Source: Tenacibaculum tangerinum (GTDB lineage Bacteria; Bacteroidota; Bacteroidia; Flavobacteriales; Flavobacteriaceae). From it: a DNA stretch of 64,000 nt. The notes below the pieces were generated by a model. That model made no database searches and was not told the DNA's origin. It worked only from the letters and a program-made list of their open reading frames with translations. Positions within the stretch are counted from its first letter, which is position 1. Every line of letters starts with the position of its first letter. The stretch covers positions 62,001 to 126,000 of the forward strand of contig NZ_CP122539.1 in NCBI RefSeq assembly GCF_029853675.1. Direction: 5' to 3'. Made by a program: the position numbers and the translations under genes. Below are positions 44,019 to 54,769 of this stretch, in pieces.

Positions 44019-44275
44019 ACGAATTACGAATTACGAATTATGAATTATGAATTGGTGGTATTTTTATCGGTGAAAAGGTTCCTTTTTTATGCAGGAAATT
44101 TTAATTGTATATGGCACAAAATGTAATTTAACCAACAACCAACAACCAACAACCAACAACCAACAACCAACAACCAACAACCAACAACCAACAACCAACA
44201 ACCAAGAACCAACAACTAAGAACCAAGAACTAAGAACCAACAACTAAGAACTAAGAACTACCAACCAACAACCAC
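44019..44275. repeat. Short tandem repeat tracts (AT-rich 10-mer, then 7-mer CCAACAA)
   Basis: First, GAATTACGAATTATGAATT-type units (44019-44055). Then from 44129 the heptamer ACCAACA is repeated about 14 times and grades into variants with CTAAGAA and CCAAGAA up to 44275, where gldG ends. The tract abuts the gldG stop codon. Such heptamer tracts are common between flavobacterial genes and length-variable. Confidence 0.92.
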
Positions 44276-45915
44276 TACTGATACTTTCTCTTTCTCCAAT
44301 ACGTAAAACCGAAGCCAAACAGAGCTAATAAGAGTAACGGAACACCAATATTGATAAATTGCCAAAAACGTTTTTCGGTAAAAGCACGTTGCTTATCTAA
44401 CAAATTAATTTGAATCGTTTTATTGCGGAGTTGAATCAATCCAGAATCGTCTAATAAATAATCAATAGCGTTAATTAAAAACTCTTTGTTACCAAACTGT
44501 TCTCCCGTCCATTTATCCAACGATAAATCGTGCGGTTTTCCTTTTAAAATTTGATTGCTACCCACATCGCCATCGGCAATAACAATCATTTTATTATGAG
44601 TGCTCTCCGCTTTGAAATCAGGAGTTTCAAAAGGTTTGATTCTGGTTTTATAGGCGGAAGGAATGGCACCTTCTATCAATACCGCTAATAATTGCGGACC
44701 AGAGGCATACTCATCTTCTTTCGGTTCTTTAGCAATACTCTGTAATTCAATAAAATTAGGAGTCCCAGTTTTTTTGGTCAGTACTGAAGTTACTAATAAC
44801 GGAGTTTTTTTCAAGCTTCCTTGTAAAGTATCTATCTGAGTGGTAAAGCGAAAACGAACAGGAGCTACATTTTTTGTGATGGGATGCTTCGGATTCCCAT
44901 TCACTAACGGATGATAAAACCAATTGAGGTGTTGAAACTGTGTTTGATTTCCTATGTTTCCTGTCGCTAGCGGAATTTTAGCCGAGTATAAGTCTTGAAT
45001 GAGCTTGTTGTTTACACGCACTTCATACCCAAACAACAAATCCGTTAAATTCAAATCGCGAGGAAATGCTAACATTTTTCCTTCGTTATACAAACTATCG
45101 GTATCAGCATGGTTGTTATCTAACATCCACAACGTTTTACCCCCGTTGGCAATAAACTGGTCGATGGTAAACTTTTCTTCTTCAGTAAAACGTTCGGTAG
45201 GTTTCGCAACAATCGTTAAATCATAGTTGCGCAGGTCTCTTAAAGTTTTTTGCGGATTGGTGGCAACGCTGTCTAACGTAAACTTTGCCAAACGATACTT
45301 TTTTACAACCTCACTTAATAAACTGTATTGATAAATATCTTGCAACTCTCCGTTACCCGCCAACACGGCTACTTTTTGTCGTTCTTTTTGGGTAATGCTA
45401 TGCAGTGCATTGGCAAACGAATATTCTAACTTTTCAATCGCATTTTGAAGCTGTGCTTCTTGCGTTTTGGCGATAGTATTCGGCAGCAAAGAAACCAGTT
45501 CTATTTTCTTACCATAAGAAACTTCTGCCCAAGGAAAAATAATCGCTTCCGATAGCTTTCCGTCCTCTTCCACGGTTAACTGACTGGGTAGCATTCCCTT
45601 TTTTACCAAACGTTCGCGAATGTTATCAGGATTGATAAAACGAAAACGAATATGGTTGTTTGTTGCTTGTAATTCTTCTAAAAACTGACGTGTTTCTATC
45701 TGTAGTCGTTTGAATTCCGCAGGAAAATCGCCTTCTAAATATACGTTAATGGTTAAGGGAGCAGTTATTTTATCGATAAGATTTTCACTCACTTCCGATA
45801 AGGTATAACGTTTGTCTTGTGTTAAATCGAAACGTTTGTATACCGAGTTCGCTAGGTAGTTAACAAGTAACAATAAGATAAGTACGAATACACTATGTTG
45901 TAATTTCTTATTCAT
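44275..45915 (-). CDS. gldG: Gliding motility ABC-transporter substrate-binding protein GldG
   Basis: GldG, with GldA (ATPase) and GldF (permease), forms an ABC transporter linked to flavobacterial gliding. The 546-residue protein has an N-terminal membrane segment (HSVFVLILLLLVNYLANSVY), the GldG beginning RFDLTQDKRYTLSEVSENL, a large periplasmic domain and a C-terminal membrane anchor (FINIGVPLLLLALFGFGFTYW) with a basic tail. It overlaps gldF by eight bases; gldA is elsewhere. Confidence 0.95.
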   Translation of the reverse strand: MNKKLQHSVFVLILLLLVNYLANSVYKRFDLTQDKRYTLSEVSENLIDKITAPLTINVYLEGDFPAEFKRLQIETRQFLEELQATNNHIRFRFINPDNIRERLVKKGMLPSQLTVEEDGKLSEAIIFPWAEVSYGKKIELVSLLPNTIAKTQEAQLQNAIEKLEYSFANALHSITQKERQKVAVLAGNGELQDIYQYSLLSEVVKKYRLAKFTLDSVATNPQKTLRDLRNYDLTIVAKPTERFTEEEKFTIDQFIANGGKTLWMLDNNHADTDSLYNEGKMLAFPRDLNLTDLLFGYEVRVNNKLIQDLYSAKIPLATGNIGNQTQFQHLNWFYHPLVNGNPKHPITKNVAPVRFRFTTQIDTLQGSLKKTPLLVTSVLTKKTGTPNFIELQSIAKEPKEDEYASGPQLLAVLIEGAIPSAYKTRIKPFETPDFKAESTHNKMIVIADGDVGSNQILKGKPHDLSLDKWTGEQFGNKEFLINAIDYLLDDSGLIQLRNKTIQINLLDKQRAFTEKRFWQFINIGVPLLLLALFGFGFTYWRKRKYQ

Positions 45916-46627
45916 TTTTTAACTGTTGTTTGGTGATGAATAAAAAGAACAAGGTTACACTAATAAAATAGATGACATCGCGTGTGTCTACCACACCACG
46001 ACTAATACTTTTAAAGTGTTCGTTAATACCAAATTGTTGTAAGGTGTAACCTGCGTTGCCCAATGAAGAACTCACAGCATCGAATCCGTAAAACAACGCA
46101 AAAGTGATAAACACACTTACAATAAATGCCACAATTTGATTTTTAGATAGGGTAGAAGCAAACAACCCGATAGCAGTATAAGTAGCTGCTAAAAATAACA
46201 AACCCAAGTACGAACCTATAGTACTCCCCATATCTAAATTTCCAACAGGACTTCCTAACTGATACACTGTATAGGCATAGGTTAATGTGGGTAACAATGC
46301 GATAACGACCAGCAAAAGAGAAGCAAAAAACTTGCCTAATACAATTTGCCAATCGGTAAGCGGTTTGGTTTTTAAAATCTCGATGGTTCCGCTATTAAAT
46401 TCATCTGCAAAACTTTTCATGGTAATAGCAGGGATTAAAAATAAAAATAACCACGGAGCCAGATAAAAGAAGCTATTCAAATCGGCAAACCCCGCATTTA
46501 AAATATTAAAATTATCTTTAAATACCCACAAGAATAAGCCGTTTACGAGTAAAAATACTCCGATTACCAGATACGCAATGGGTGAGGCAAAAAATGAGTT
46601 AAATTCTTTTTTTAAAATTGGAACCAT
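45908..46627 (-). CDS. gldF: Gliding motility ABC-transporter permease GldF
   Basis: A six-helix permease of the ABC-2 type, beginning VPILKKEFNSFFASPIAYLV, with the characteristic TMKSFADEFNSGTIEILKTKPLT region. Partner of GldG, whose gene overlaps its 3' end. Start ATG 46627 is preferred over TTG 46639 as it precedes the conserved segment directly. Confidence 0.94.
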   Translation of the reverse strand: MVPILKKEFNSFFASPIAYLVIGVFLLVNGLFLWVFKDNFNILNAGFADLNSFFYLAPWLFLFLIPAITMKSFADEFNSGTIEILKTKPLTDWQIVLGKFFASLLLVVIALLPTLTYAYTVYQLGSPVGNLDMGSTIGSYLGLLFLAATYTAIGLFASTLSKNQIVAFIVSVFITFALFYGFDAVSSSLGNAGYTLQQFGINEHFKSISRGVVDTRDVIYFISVTLFFLFITKQQLKNE

Positions 46628-46641
46628 TAAATAATACAAAT

Positions 46642-47922
46642 TTATAGGTGTTTTATATATAATAGGTTATCACCTGAGAGTAAAATTTTATTTTCAGAAA
46701 AGGACATGTGATTTATTTTTGAATCAGAAGGAAGTTCTAATTCAAGTTTCCAGGTATTTCCAGAATCATTCGTACTGTACAATTTACTATCTACACTAAG
46801 TACATACCAATTCGTTTTATTTTGTGTGAATACTTTTTCAACATCGCTTCTAACAACCACCCATGTTTTTGCTAAATCATTACTTTTCTGTAATTGTTTA
46901 TCAGCATGAAACACTTGTAAAAATAAATCTGTATCCAACATTTTAAGATCACTTCCTATGCTATAAGGCGTAGTAACATCGTCAAGAATTTCCCAATTAG
47001 AAATTCCGTCAGCAGATTTTAAAATTAAATTCGCATTCGGACTTTTTTCTGCGTTTAATCCAGCACCATAAAAATAGCCATCACTTAACTTATTAGAAGA
47101 CCAAAATCTTATATTATTGCCCATACTAAGTTCTTTCCATACGCTAGAATACTCAAATGTAATTCCTTTATCATTAGTGTACATATAATCAGCGCAACAA
47201 TTTACTATTATAGAAGAGGTTTCATCGACATAAACTATTTTAACATCGTCTACATATGCATCAGTATCTAAAAAGCTACCAAAAGCAGTTGAGTTTTGAA
47301 ATCCATCAGAAGTAAAATAGCCTGTAATGGATGAAGCAGCAACTCCGGTTTGACTATTGTACATTTTTAAATCGCTTTTGTTTCCACCGGGTATGTTCAG
47401 ACTTTCTGGTAAATAGCCATTTTCAGAAGTTTTTAATTTTAAAATAGCTCCATAGTACGAATTTGAGGATGCATCGGTATCCTCTAGTAACGTTATTTCA
47501 TTGGTGTCATCAAAAATAAATGCTTTTAATATTTCTAATTGAGTCTCTATTTTGTGCCATTTTTTAGGCATAATAAAAAAATACTCAGTAGTACTTTTTT
47601 GTGCTCCTACTTGAACGTTTAAAGAACTCTTTTCTACTCCCATTTCTGCGTTTATCTTGATAGAAATTTCGTTAGCTGTAGGAGTTATATCATAACTTTT
47701 ATTATTAATAATTACAGTAGTTTTACTTTCATTACTCTTAAAATTTAATCCTTTAATAACAAGTGTTTGCCCCTCTATAATAAAGTTCGATGATAAAGAC
47801 TCTATCTCAGGTTTTAAAACTGGCGGTGGAGTTGGCGTGATTTCACTTTCAGCATCGCCATTACTGCAAGAAGAAGAAATAAGATTGAAAATAATTAGTA
47901 CTAAGAGAATTTCTGTTTTCAT
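46642..47922 (-). CDS. IPT/TIG-domain lipoprotein with propeller-like C-terminal part
   Basis: A lipoprotein signal (NLISSSC, Cys19) and a proline-rich linker (ITPTPPPVLKP) precede an IPT/TIG beta sandwich (residues ~37-115; IEGQTLVIKGLNFKSNESKT). The rest has repeated strands such as YSTNDSGNTWKLELEL and KSADGISNWEILDDV, typical of sialidase-like or Sortilin-type (BNR) propellers. It is probably exposed on the outer membrane. Function unknown. It ends 15 bases upstream of gldF. Confidence 0.82.
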   Translation of the reverse strand: MKTEILLVLIIFNLISSSCSNGDAESEITPTPPPVLKPEIESLSSNFIIEGQTLVIKGLNFKSNESKTTVIINNKSYDITPTANEISIKINAEMGVEKSSLNVQVGAQKSTTEYFFIMPKKWHKIETQLEILKAFIFDDTNEITLLEDTDASSNSYYGAILKLKTSENGYLPESLNIPGGNKSDLKMYNSQTGVAASSITGYFTSDGFQNSTAFGSFLDTDAYVDDVKIVYVDETSSIIVNCCADYMYTNDKGITFEYSSVWKELSMGNNIRFWSSNKLSDGYFYGAGLNAEKSPNANLILKSADGISNWEILDDVTTPYSIGSDLKMLDTDLFLQVFHADKQLQKSNDLAKTWVVVRSDVEKVFTQNKTNWYVLSVDSKLYSTNDSGNTWKLELELPSDSKINHMSFSENKILLSGDNLLYIKHL

Positions 47923-47953
47923 AATTAGTTACGATTTAAAGTTTACATTTAAG

Positions 47954-48250
47954 TTAAGTAAGTGACGCTAGTTTATCCACGCTCCAAGCTAAAGGTTTAT
48001 CATTAAATAATACTTTGGTTTGTGCCCAAACACTTTTAAATAGTTCCGAGTTTCTATAGTTTTCTAAATCTTGTTCCGTTTCCCAATAACTATAGGTAAA
48101 AAATATATTCGGATTTGTCTTGTCTCTATACAACTCTAATAAACGACAACCAGGAGAATTTCGTATAAATTCTTTTTTCGTGTTGAAGTTGTTTAAAAAT
48201 GTGTCGACTTTTTCGGGCTGAAAGCTCATTTTTACAATTCGTACAAACAT
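47954..48250 (-). CDS. Antibiotic biosynthesis monooxygenase (ABM)-domain protein
   Basis: A 98-residue ferredoxin-like ABM domain: FVRIVKMSFQPEKVDTFLNN, GCRLLELYRDK and FFTYSYWETEQDLENYRNS. Members act as small quinone monooxygenases, haem degraders or simple dimeric proteins; the reaction here is unknown. It lies five bases downstream of the SAM hydroxide adenosyltransferase gene and is probably co-transcribed. Confidence 0.87.
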   Translation of the reverse strand: MFVRIVKMSFQPEKVDTFLNNFNTKKEFIRNSPGCRLLELYRDKTNPNIFFTYSYWETEQDLENYRNSELFKSVWAQTKVLFNDKPLAWSVDKLASLT

Positions 48251-48255
48251 ACCTT

Positions 48256-49116
48256 TTAATTTATAGGGGTAAATTCTGGTTTTATCGGATTTTCAAACTC
48301 TACAGTAATGGTATCGCGATACTCCAAACCAAGTAGGGTAGAAGCACCGCCTACGGTTTCTAAATTGCTTCGGTAAATAGCAATCTCTAAAAAACCAGCA
48401 GAATTAAAAATGGCTAACTTTTCTCCGTCGTACTGTTGTTTATCAGTCACCGAAAAATCAACAATCTCGTTATATCGGTTGTAAATTTTAGAAAACGTGT
48501 AGCGCCTTGCCGTTACTTTATAATCACGACCCTTTCCTATGGCATTGAATTGTTTTTTACTAATGTTGGTAATTACATTTCCGTAGTTATCAATATAAAT
48601 AACGCCGCCTGCAATAATAGTTTGTTGCTCGTTCACTTTCGGCTTAATTTCAACAATATTTTTATAAGTGTCAACCTCTCTACCAATGACACTTAAACTA
48701 CCACCACGAGAAATATGAGACGCCACCTGAACAAAAACGTCCAACACAGGAAAACTACTCTCTATACGATCGTGAATATTGATTTCGACAATTTTAGTAG
48801 GCTTAATTTCAGAGGCAATCATAGAAATTAATCCGTTATCAGGACAAATAAAATAATGATTGTCGAGTTCTAAAGCAATGTGCTTATTATCCACACTTAA
48901 TTCAGAATCTACACCAATTACATGAATTGTTTTTTCAGGAAAACTTTTGTACGCGTTTTTTAAAATATACGCCGTTTCTGTAATGTTAAAAGGAGAAATT
49001 TCGTGCGTAATATCTACAATCTTAGCATCAGGAAGTTCAGAGTAAATAGCTCCTTTTACAGCACCTACAAAGTGGTCTTTCGTTCCAAAATCAGTAGTTA
49101 ATGTAATCAAAGACAT
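48256..49116 (-). CDS. S-adenosyl-L-methionine hydroxide adenosyltransferase (DUF62 family)
   Basis: The family cleaves SAM with water to adenosine and methionine; relatives are the SAM-dependent chlorinase and fluorinase. The start LITLTTDFGTKDHFVGAVKG, VDITHEISPFNITETAYIL and VIYIDNYGNVITNISKKQF motifs are all present. Length (286) is normal for the hydroxide-transferring branch. It precedes the ABM-domain gene; phoH is divergent. Confidence 0.92.
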   Translation of the reverse strand: MSLITLTTDFGTKDHFVGAVKGAIYSELPDAKIVDITHEISPFNITETAYILKNAYKSFPEKTIHVIGVDSELSVDNKHIALELDNHYFICPDNGLISMIASEIKPTKIVEINIHDRIESSFPVLDVFVQVASHISRGGSLSVIGREVDTYKNIVEIKPKVNEQQTIIAGGVIYIDNYGNVITNISKKQFNAIGKGRDYKVTARRYTFSKIYNRYNEIVDFSVTDKQQYDGEKLAIFNSAGFLEIAIYRSNLETVGGASTLLGLEYRDTITVEFENPIKPEFTPIN

Positions 49117-49235
49117 TACGTTAGGTGTTTGTTAATTAATTTGTGAAAAATTATGCCGAAATTTTAAACAAAACTACGTAATTCGATAAAAATAATCATT
49201 ATTTTTAGTGTGAATAATCTTAAAACTTTTATCAT

Positions 49236-50189
49236 TTGAACGAACGTATCATTGAATTAACAGAAATCAACCCAAACGATTTTTTCGGTGCACAGAACAG
49301 TACAATAGCGCAGTTAAAAACATTCTTTCCTAAAATAAAAATTGTAGCCAGAGGAAATAAATTAAAGATTTTTGGAGAACCAGACCTTTTAGATGAATTT
49401 GAAAAGCGATTAGAAATGCTTATCAAATACTTTAACAGGTACAATAAGCTAGATGAAAATAGTATTGAACGTATTTTAACATCAACAGGAAAAGAAGAAG
49501 AAATCCGTAAAGCAGGTAACACAAAAGATGTATTGGTACACGGGGTAAGCGGAAAACTCATCAAAGCGCAAACAGCCAACCAGCGTAAAATGGTGGAGTT
49601 AATGCAGAAGAACGATATGCTATTTGCGGTAGGACCCGCAGGAACAGGAAAAACATATACAGCAGTGGCATTGGCTGTAAAAGCCTTAAAAGAAAAGGAG
49701 GTAAAGCGAATCATACTCACAAGGCCCGCAGTAGAATCGGGTGAAAATTTGGGGTTTCTGCCAGGAGATTTAAAAGAAAAGTTAGACCCGTATATGCAAC
49801 CTTTATACGATGCCCTACGCGATATGATACCCCATGAAAAACTAGAATCCTATTTAGAAAAAGGCGTCATACAAATAGCACCTTTAGCCTTTATGCGCGG
49901 GCGTACCTTAGACAATGCGTTTGTAATTTTAGATGAAGCACAAAATACCACGCATGCACAAATGAAAATGTTCTTAACCCGTATGGGAATGCACGCAAAG
50001 TTTATTATTACGGGCGACCCAGGTCAGATTGATTTACCACGCAGACAAGTGTCGGGACTCAAAGAATCGTTATTGGCGTTAAAAGATATCGACGGAATTG
50101 CACAGGTGTATTTAGATGATAAAGATGTGATTCGTCACCGATTGGTTAAGAAAATTATTTCAGCCTATAAAAGTATTGAAACCGAATAG
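49236..50189 (+). CDS. phoH: PhoH-like ATPase
   Basis: A cytosolic P-loop ATPase of the PhoH/PhoL group, associated with RNA metabolism and ribosome maturation. Walker A is [16 protein letters not shown], Walker [12 protein letters not shown], and [14 protein letters not shown] is the family's signature. The N-terminal KH-like part (about 1-110) is present. The start TTG 49236 gives (M)[18 protein letters not shown] as in homologues; no ATG fits. Confidence 0.94.
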   Translation: MNERIIELTEINPNDFFGAQNSTIAQLKTFFPKIKIVARGNKLKIFGEPDLLDEFEKRLEMLIKYFNRYNKLDENSIERILTSTGKEEEIRKAGNTKDVLVHGVSGKLIKAQTANQRKMVELMQKNDMLFAVGPAGTGKTYTAVALAVKALKEKEVKRIILTRPAVESGENLGFLPGDLKEKLDPYMQPLYDALRDMIPHEKLESYLEKGVIQIAPLAFMRGRTLDNAFVILDEAQNTTHAQMKMFLTRMGMHAKFIITGDPGQIDLPRRQVSGLKESLLALKDIDGIAQVYLDDKDVIRHRLVKKIISAYKSIETE

Positions 50190-50251
50190 TTTTTAGTTGT
50201 CAGTATTTAGTGATTAGTTTACTTTTGTGCGACACAACACAACAACATACA

Positions 50252-51205
50252 ATGAATACAATTAACGAAACAAACTTCCATTTTCCTGGTCAAAAAGAAG
50301 TCTACAAAGGAAAAGTTCGTGAAGTTTATAATATCAACGACGAGTTATTGGTTATGATTGCCTCAGACAGGCTTTCTGCTTTCGATGTTATTTTACCACG
50401 TCAAATTCCTTTTAAAGGACAAATTTTAAACCAAATTGCTACGAAAATGATGAACGATACGGCAGATATCGTTCCCAATTGGTTGGCTGCCAATCCAGAT
50501 GAGAATGTAGCCGTGGGGCATTTGTGCAAACCTTTTAAAGTAGAAATGGTTATCCGTGGCTATATGTCAGGGCACGCCGCTCGTGAATATGCAGCGGGAA
50601 AAAGAACACTCTGTGGGGTGGCAATGCCAGAAGGAATGAAAGAAAACGATCAGTTTCCAAAACCGATTATAACACCATCTACCAAAGCAGCTAACGGAGA
50701 GCATGACGAAGACATTTCTCGTGAAGACATTTTGGCAAAAGGAATTGTTTCTGAAGAAGACTATGTAGTATTAGAAGATTACACCAGAAAGTTATTTCAA
50801 AGAGGCACTGAGCTAGCAGCAAAAAGAGGATTGATTTTAGTAGATACCAAATACGAGTTCGGAAAAACCAAAGACGGTAAGATTGTATTGATTGATGAAA
50901 TTCACACTCCCGATTCTTCTCGCTATTTTTATGCGGATGGATATGCCGAACGTCAAGAAAAAGGAGAAAAGCAAAAGCAACTTTCGAAAGAATTTGTACG
51001 TCAGTGGTTGATTGAAAACGGATTTCAAGGAAAAGACGGACAAGAAATTCCTGAAATGACCGATGAGAAAGTCAATGAAATCTCTAATAGATATATTGAG
51101 TTGTACGAGCAAATCATAGGAGAAAATTTTGTAAAAGCCAACACCGAAAATGTGCTCACTCGTATTGAAAAGAATATATTGAACTACTTACATGAAAGAC
51201 CCTAA
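50252..51205 (+). CDS. purC: Phosphoribosylaminoimidazole-succinocarboxamide synthase
   Basis: SAICAR synthase joins CAIR with aspartate in purine synthesis. Motifs [39 protein letters not shown], and [17 protein letters not shown] define the family. It is the long (317-residue) form. The frame extends to 50210 but ATG 50252 is the family start. It overlaps the following gene by 14 bases. Confidence 0.95.
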   Translation: MNTINETNFHFPGQKEVYKGKVREVYNINDELLVMIASDRLSAFDVILPRQIPFKGQILNQIATKMMNDTADIVPNWLAANPDENVAVGHLCKPFKVEMVIRGYMSGHAAREYAAGKRTLCGVAMPEGMKENDQFPKPIITPSTKAANGEHDEDISREDILAKGIVSEEDYVVLEDYTRKLFQRGTELAAKRGLILVDTKYEFGKTKDGKIVLIDEIHTPDSSRYFYADGYAERQEKGEKQKQLSKEFVRQWLIENGFQGKDGQEIPEMTDEKVNEISNRYIELYEQIIGENFVKANTENVLTRIEKNILNYLHERP

Positions 51206-51572
51206 ACTGAGTATTCGTCCAATTTTAGAAGTGTCGTCGAATACTGCCGATGAACGCTTTCAAAATGAAACACTCAGGCCCATACTAAAGTTACAACATT
51301 CCCTGTTGCTAAAGTTGTATTTTACAAGCATGCAGCAACAAAAATGGAAGGTTGAAAATATGAGTGAAGAACGCTTTCAAGAACACGTAAATGCATCCTT
51401 ATCAAAAGATATAAGTTTGCGCAATCAAGTTATCGGACTCGTTATAGGCATGTTTACCGATGAAGAGTTTGAAATATACCAACCTAAAAAGAACGAGTTT
51501 AATAAGCGAATCATGGGTATGGCAAAAAAGCGGATTATCGATAGTGCTCATGAAATCAAAAAGTTAAGATAA
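51192..51572 (+). CDS. Conserved hypothetical protein, 126 residues
   Basis: A small helical, basic protein ([40 protein letters not shown]). Proteins of this kind are often mislabelled glyoxalase in flavobacterial genomes; no VOC fold is visible. The start lies inside purC, so it is translationally coupled to it. A strong terminator follows at once. Confidence 0.75.
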   Translation: MKDPKLSIRPILEVSSNTADERFQNETLRPILKLQHSLLLKLYFTSMQQQKWKVENMSEERFQEHVNASLSKDISLRNQVIGLVIGMFTDEEFEIYQPKKNEFNKRIMGMAKKRIIDSAHEIKKLR

Positions 51573-51600
51573 AAGCAACGTTTACCGTTGCTTTTTTTTT
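51571..51600 (+). terminator. Rho-independent terminator after purC operon
   Basis: AAAAGCAACG (51571-51580) pairs with CGTTGCTTTT (51586-51595) around TTTAC and is followed by T runs. Confidence 0.92.
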
Positions 51601-51688
51601 GGAACATTATAAAATTCCTTGAAAAATCAGATTAGTGATAGACTAGTATATTTTTTGTAACTTACACAAGACAAAAAAACACCTAGAA

Positions 51689-52150
51689 ATGCCAAATTAT
51701 ACTTTAAAAATTAACGGAAAATCAGTGTCTTTTACTGCAGATGCTGATACACCTTTGTTATGGGTGCTTCGAGATGAACTTAATATGGTAGGTACGAAAT
51801 TCGGTTGTGGAATTGCACAATGCGGAGCCTGTACTGTTCATGTAGACGGAGCTGCTGTGAGAAGTTGTCAACTGCAAGTATCTATGTTAGAAAACGAAGA
51901 AATTACGACCATTGAAGGTTTGTCTTCCGAAGGAAACCATCCGTTACAAGAAGCTTGGAAAGAAGTTGATGCACCTCAGTGTGGATACTGTCAGGCAGGT
52001 CAAATTATGACAGCTGCCGCCTTTTTAAAAGAAAATCCCAACCCTACAGAAGAAGAAATTAGAGTAGCAATGCAAGGAAACTTATGCCGTTGCGCTTCTT
52101 ACAACAGAATAGAAAAAGCAGTGGCTATCGCTGCGGATAAAATGTCTTAA
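51689..52150 (+). CDS. [2Fe-2S] subunit of a molybdenum hydroxylase (isoquinoline 1-oxidoreductase alpha-like)
   Basis: The small electron-transfer subunit. The first cluster is bound by Cys40, Cys45, Cys48 and Cys60 (GCGIAQCGACTVHVDG), the second by Cys98, Cys101, Cys133 and Cys135 (QCGYCQAGQ and LCRCAS). The 153-residue length is standard. It precedes the catalytic subunit by 12 bases. The natural substrate (aldehyde or N-heterocycle) is unknown. Confidence 0.93.
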   Translation: MPNYTLKINGKSVSFTADADTPLLWVLRDELNMVGTKFGCGIAQCGACTVHVDGAAVRSCQLQVSMLENEEITTIEGLSSEGNHPLQEAWKEVDAPQCGYCQAGQIMTAAAFLKENPNPTEEEIRVAMQGNLCRCASYNRIEKAVAIAADKMS

Positions 52151-52162
52151 AAACTTTCAACT

Positions 52163-54380
52163 ATGAGTACACAAGAAAAAAGCTTTACGTTTAGCAGAAG
52201 AAATTTTTTTAAGAACCTCTGCATTAGCTGGCGGTGGTATTATGATTGGGTTTAACTTATTTACAGCCTGTAAACCCAATGTAAAGCCCTCTATTGATGT
52301 AGAAAACTTAAACTTTAATGATTTTAACGCATTTATAAAAATATCAGAAGAAGGGTATGTAACGATTTATTCACCCAATCCTGAAATAGGACAGGGAGTA
52401 AAAACGTCGATGCCCATGGTAATTGCCGAAGAACTCGATGTCGAATGGGATAAAGTACACGTGGTACAAGCCCCGTTAGATACCAAAAATTACACACGCC
52501 AATTAGCGGGAGGAAGTCAGTCAATTCGACAAGGATGGACAGCCTTGAGAGAAACAGGAGCCACAACCAAGCAAATGTTAATCAATGCTGCAGCCGTAAA
52601 ATGGGGCGTAGAGGCAGCCGATTGTGCAGCTTCTAAAGGAATCATCACCAATAAGAAGGGAGAGAAGTTAGGGTATGGAGAGGTAGTAAAAGAAGCAGCA
52701 ACTCTCGAAATTCCAGAAAATGTCACTCTAAAAAAGCCTTCAGAATTTTCTATCATAGGACAAAATGCAACCAATGTTGATTTGGATAAAATAGTTACTG
52801 GGAAACCACTTTTCGGACTCGATTACAAAGAAGAAGGAATGGTATATGCCGCAGTGGTAAGACCACCATCTTTTGGAGAAATATTAGACTCTTTTGATGC
52901 TGCCGAAGCAAAAAATGTATCTGGAGTAATCGATGTTATTACCATTGGAGAAAAGGCGAGAAACTTTATCGAATCTGGTAAAAATAACTGGACGTTCAAA
53001 CTGTCTACATCAGATAAAGTGGTTGTAATTGCTAAAAATACTTGGGCGGCGATTAAAGGAGCAAGAGCAATAAAAGCTACTTGGAAAGCAAACTCAGAGT
53101 TAGAAAGCACAGAATTTCATGATGAAAAATTACTCAGTTTATTAGATGGAGATACACTTACTGTAAGACGAGAAGATGGAAATGTAACCAAAGCATTTGC
53201 AGAAGCTGATAAAGTTATAGAACGTACCTACCATTCACCTTTCTTGCCACATAGCTGTATGGAACCTATGAACTTTTTTGCAAACATAACCTCCGACAAA
53301 GTGCATTTAGTAGGTCCGGTACAAACACCAGAATATGCAGCTCAAGTTGCTGCAGAAATGTTAGGTCGTGATTTAGCGCAGGTGCATGTAGAAATGACAC
53401 GGATGGGAGGCGGATTTGGAAGAAGATTATACGGAGATTTTGTGTATGAAGCCCTAGAAATATCCGATAAAATTAAGAAACCCATCAAAATGGTTTCTAC
53501 TAGAGAAGAAGATGTAACCAGTGGTATTTACCGCCCTGCAATTAAATACAGAATTGCAGCCGCCATCAAAGATGGAAAAATAACAGGATATCATTTAAAA
53601 GAAGCAGCAATCAACGATAATATGTACGGATTGATTCCACATTTCTTTCCAGCAGGCTGCATTCCTAATTACAAAGTTTCTACAGCAAACTATAAAAGTA
53701 ATATTACAACGGGAGCCTGGAGAGCACCCTATACCAACTTTTTGGGGTATGCAGAGCAGTCGTTTTTTGACGAATTAGCCGCAGCATTAAATCAAGACCC
53801 AGTGCAGTTGCGTTTAGACTTGCTCGAAAATGTAAAAGATACCACAGACGAAAAAATACAGTATTCAGGAAAAAGAATGCAAGACGTTATACGTTTGGCA
53901 GCTGAAAAAGGAAACTGGAACAAAGCAAAAGAAGGAGTGTATCAAGGGTTTTCTGCCTATTACAGTCACAATACGCATGTCGCAGAAGTCGCTGAGGTTG
54001 TATTGAAAGATGGAGTTCCAGTAGTTACGAAAGTTGTGGCCGCGGTAGACTGCGGTATTGTGGTAAATCCAACAGGAGCCATCAATCAAGTACAAGGAGG
54101 CGTTATTGATGGTATCGGACATGCCATGTACGGAAACTTAACTTTTGAAGGAGGTAAGCCTTCAAGTAGAAACTTCGATAATTATAGACTTATTAGAATG
54201 AACGAAACCCCTAAGGTAGAAGTACACTTTGTGCAAAACGAATTGTCACCAACAGGTTTAGGAGAACCTGGATTGCCACCAGCAGGTGGAGCCGTTGCCA
54301 ATGCCATACACAAAGCCTTGGGTAAGAGACTGTACAAACAACCTTTTGCAGAAGAATTAGAATCAAATATTTTGGCATAA
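52163..54380 (+). CDS. Molybdopterin-binding catalytic subunit (xanthine dehydrogenase/IorB family), start region frameshifted
   Basis: Catalytic subunit that hydroxylates its substrate at a Mo-pterin centre. Motifs GGSQSIRQGW, GGGFGRRLYGDF and GLGEPGLPPAGGAVANAI (catalytic Glu) are intact. An ATG at 52163 reads MSTQEKSFTFSRRNFF; with one T fewer in the T7 run at 52204-52210 it continues as RNFLRTSALAGGGIMIGF, a Tat-type signal. As given, the frame is shifted and the uninterrupted frame starts only at 52242. I take the T7 shift as an error or slippage site and 52163 as the real start. Confidence 0.88.
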
Positions 54381-54402
54381 AATCAACAATGTAAGTAACA
54401 TT

Positions 54403-54442
54403 AATTTCATGATGAACGAAGGTTTGTCATGAAATTTTTTGT
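54403..54442 (+). terminator. Rho-independent terminator after the molybdenum hydroxylase genes
   Basis: AATTTCATGA (54403-54412) pairs with TCATGAAATT (54427-54436), followed by a T run. Confidence 0.85.
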
Positions 54443-54769
54443 ATATATTTCAGGTAAAAGAGCAAGCAAATAACTCAGTTATTATTTGTAGATAATCTTT
54501 ACGATTTATGGTTTCTTATTTCGTATTTAGGTCTGTTGTCTCTTCGAGTAAAATTAGTTGAATGAAATGAAAGTAATTTTGTATCGAGAAGTGATAGCAT
54601 GGGGCTGGATAGCTCTGCTGAGCCTAGTCGAAGTATAATTTTTGAATCATTACCATTCTTCAAAATCACTCGAACTGACGTTACACGAAAAAATCATTCG
54701 TTAATCGTATAAGAAAGAGTTAATCTAACTTTTTAAATAGCTAATCAATAAAACCTATATCTTTGTAAC
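54443..54769. other. Intergenic region with dispersed-repeat remnants
   Basis: No gene seen. Contains CTGAGCCTAGTCGAAGT (about 54618-54634), a decayed copy of the cactgagcgcagtcgaag-type repeat that also appears at 62170. Just upstream of the Rrf2 gene, TATCTTTG (54757-54764) fits the Bacteroidota -7 element TAnnTTTG, but its -33 TTG is not evident. Confidence 0.5.
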
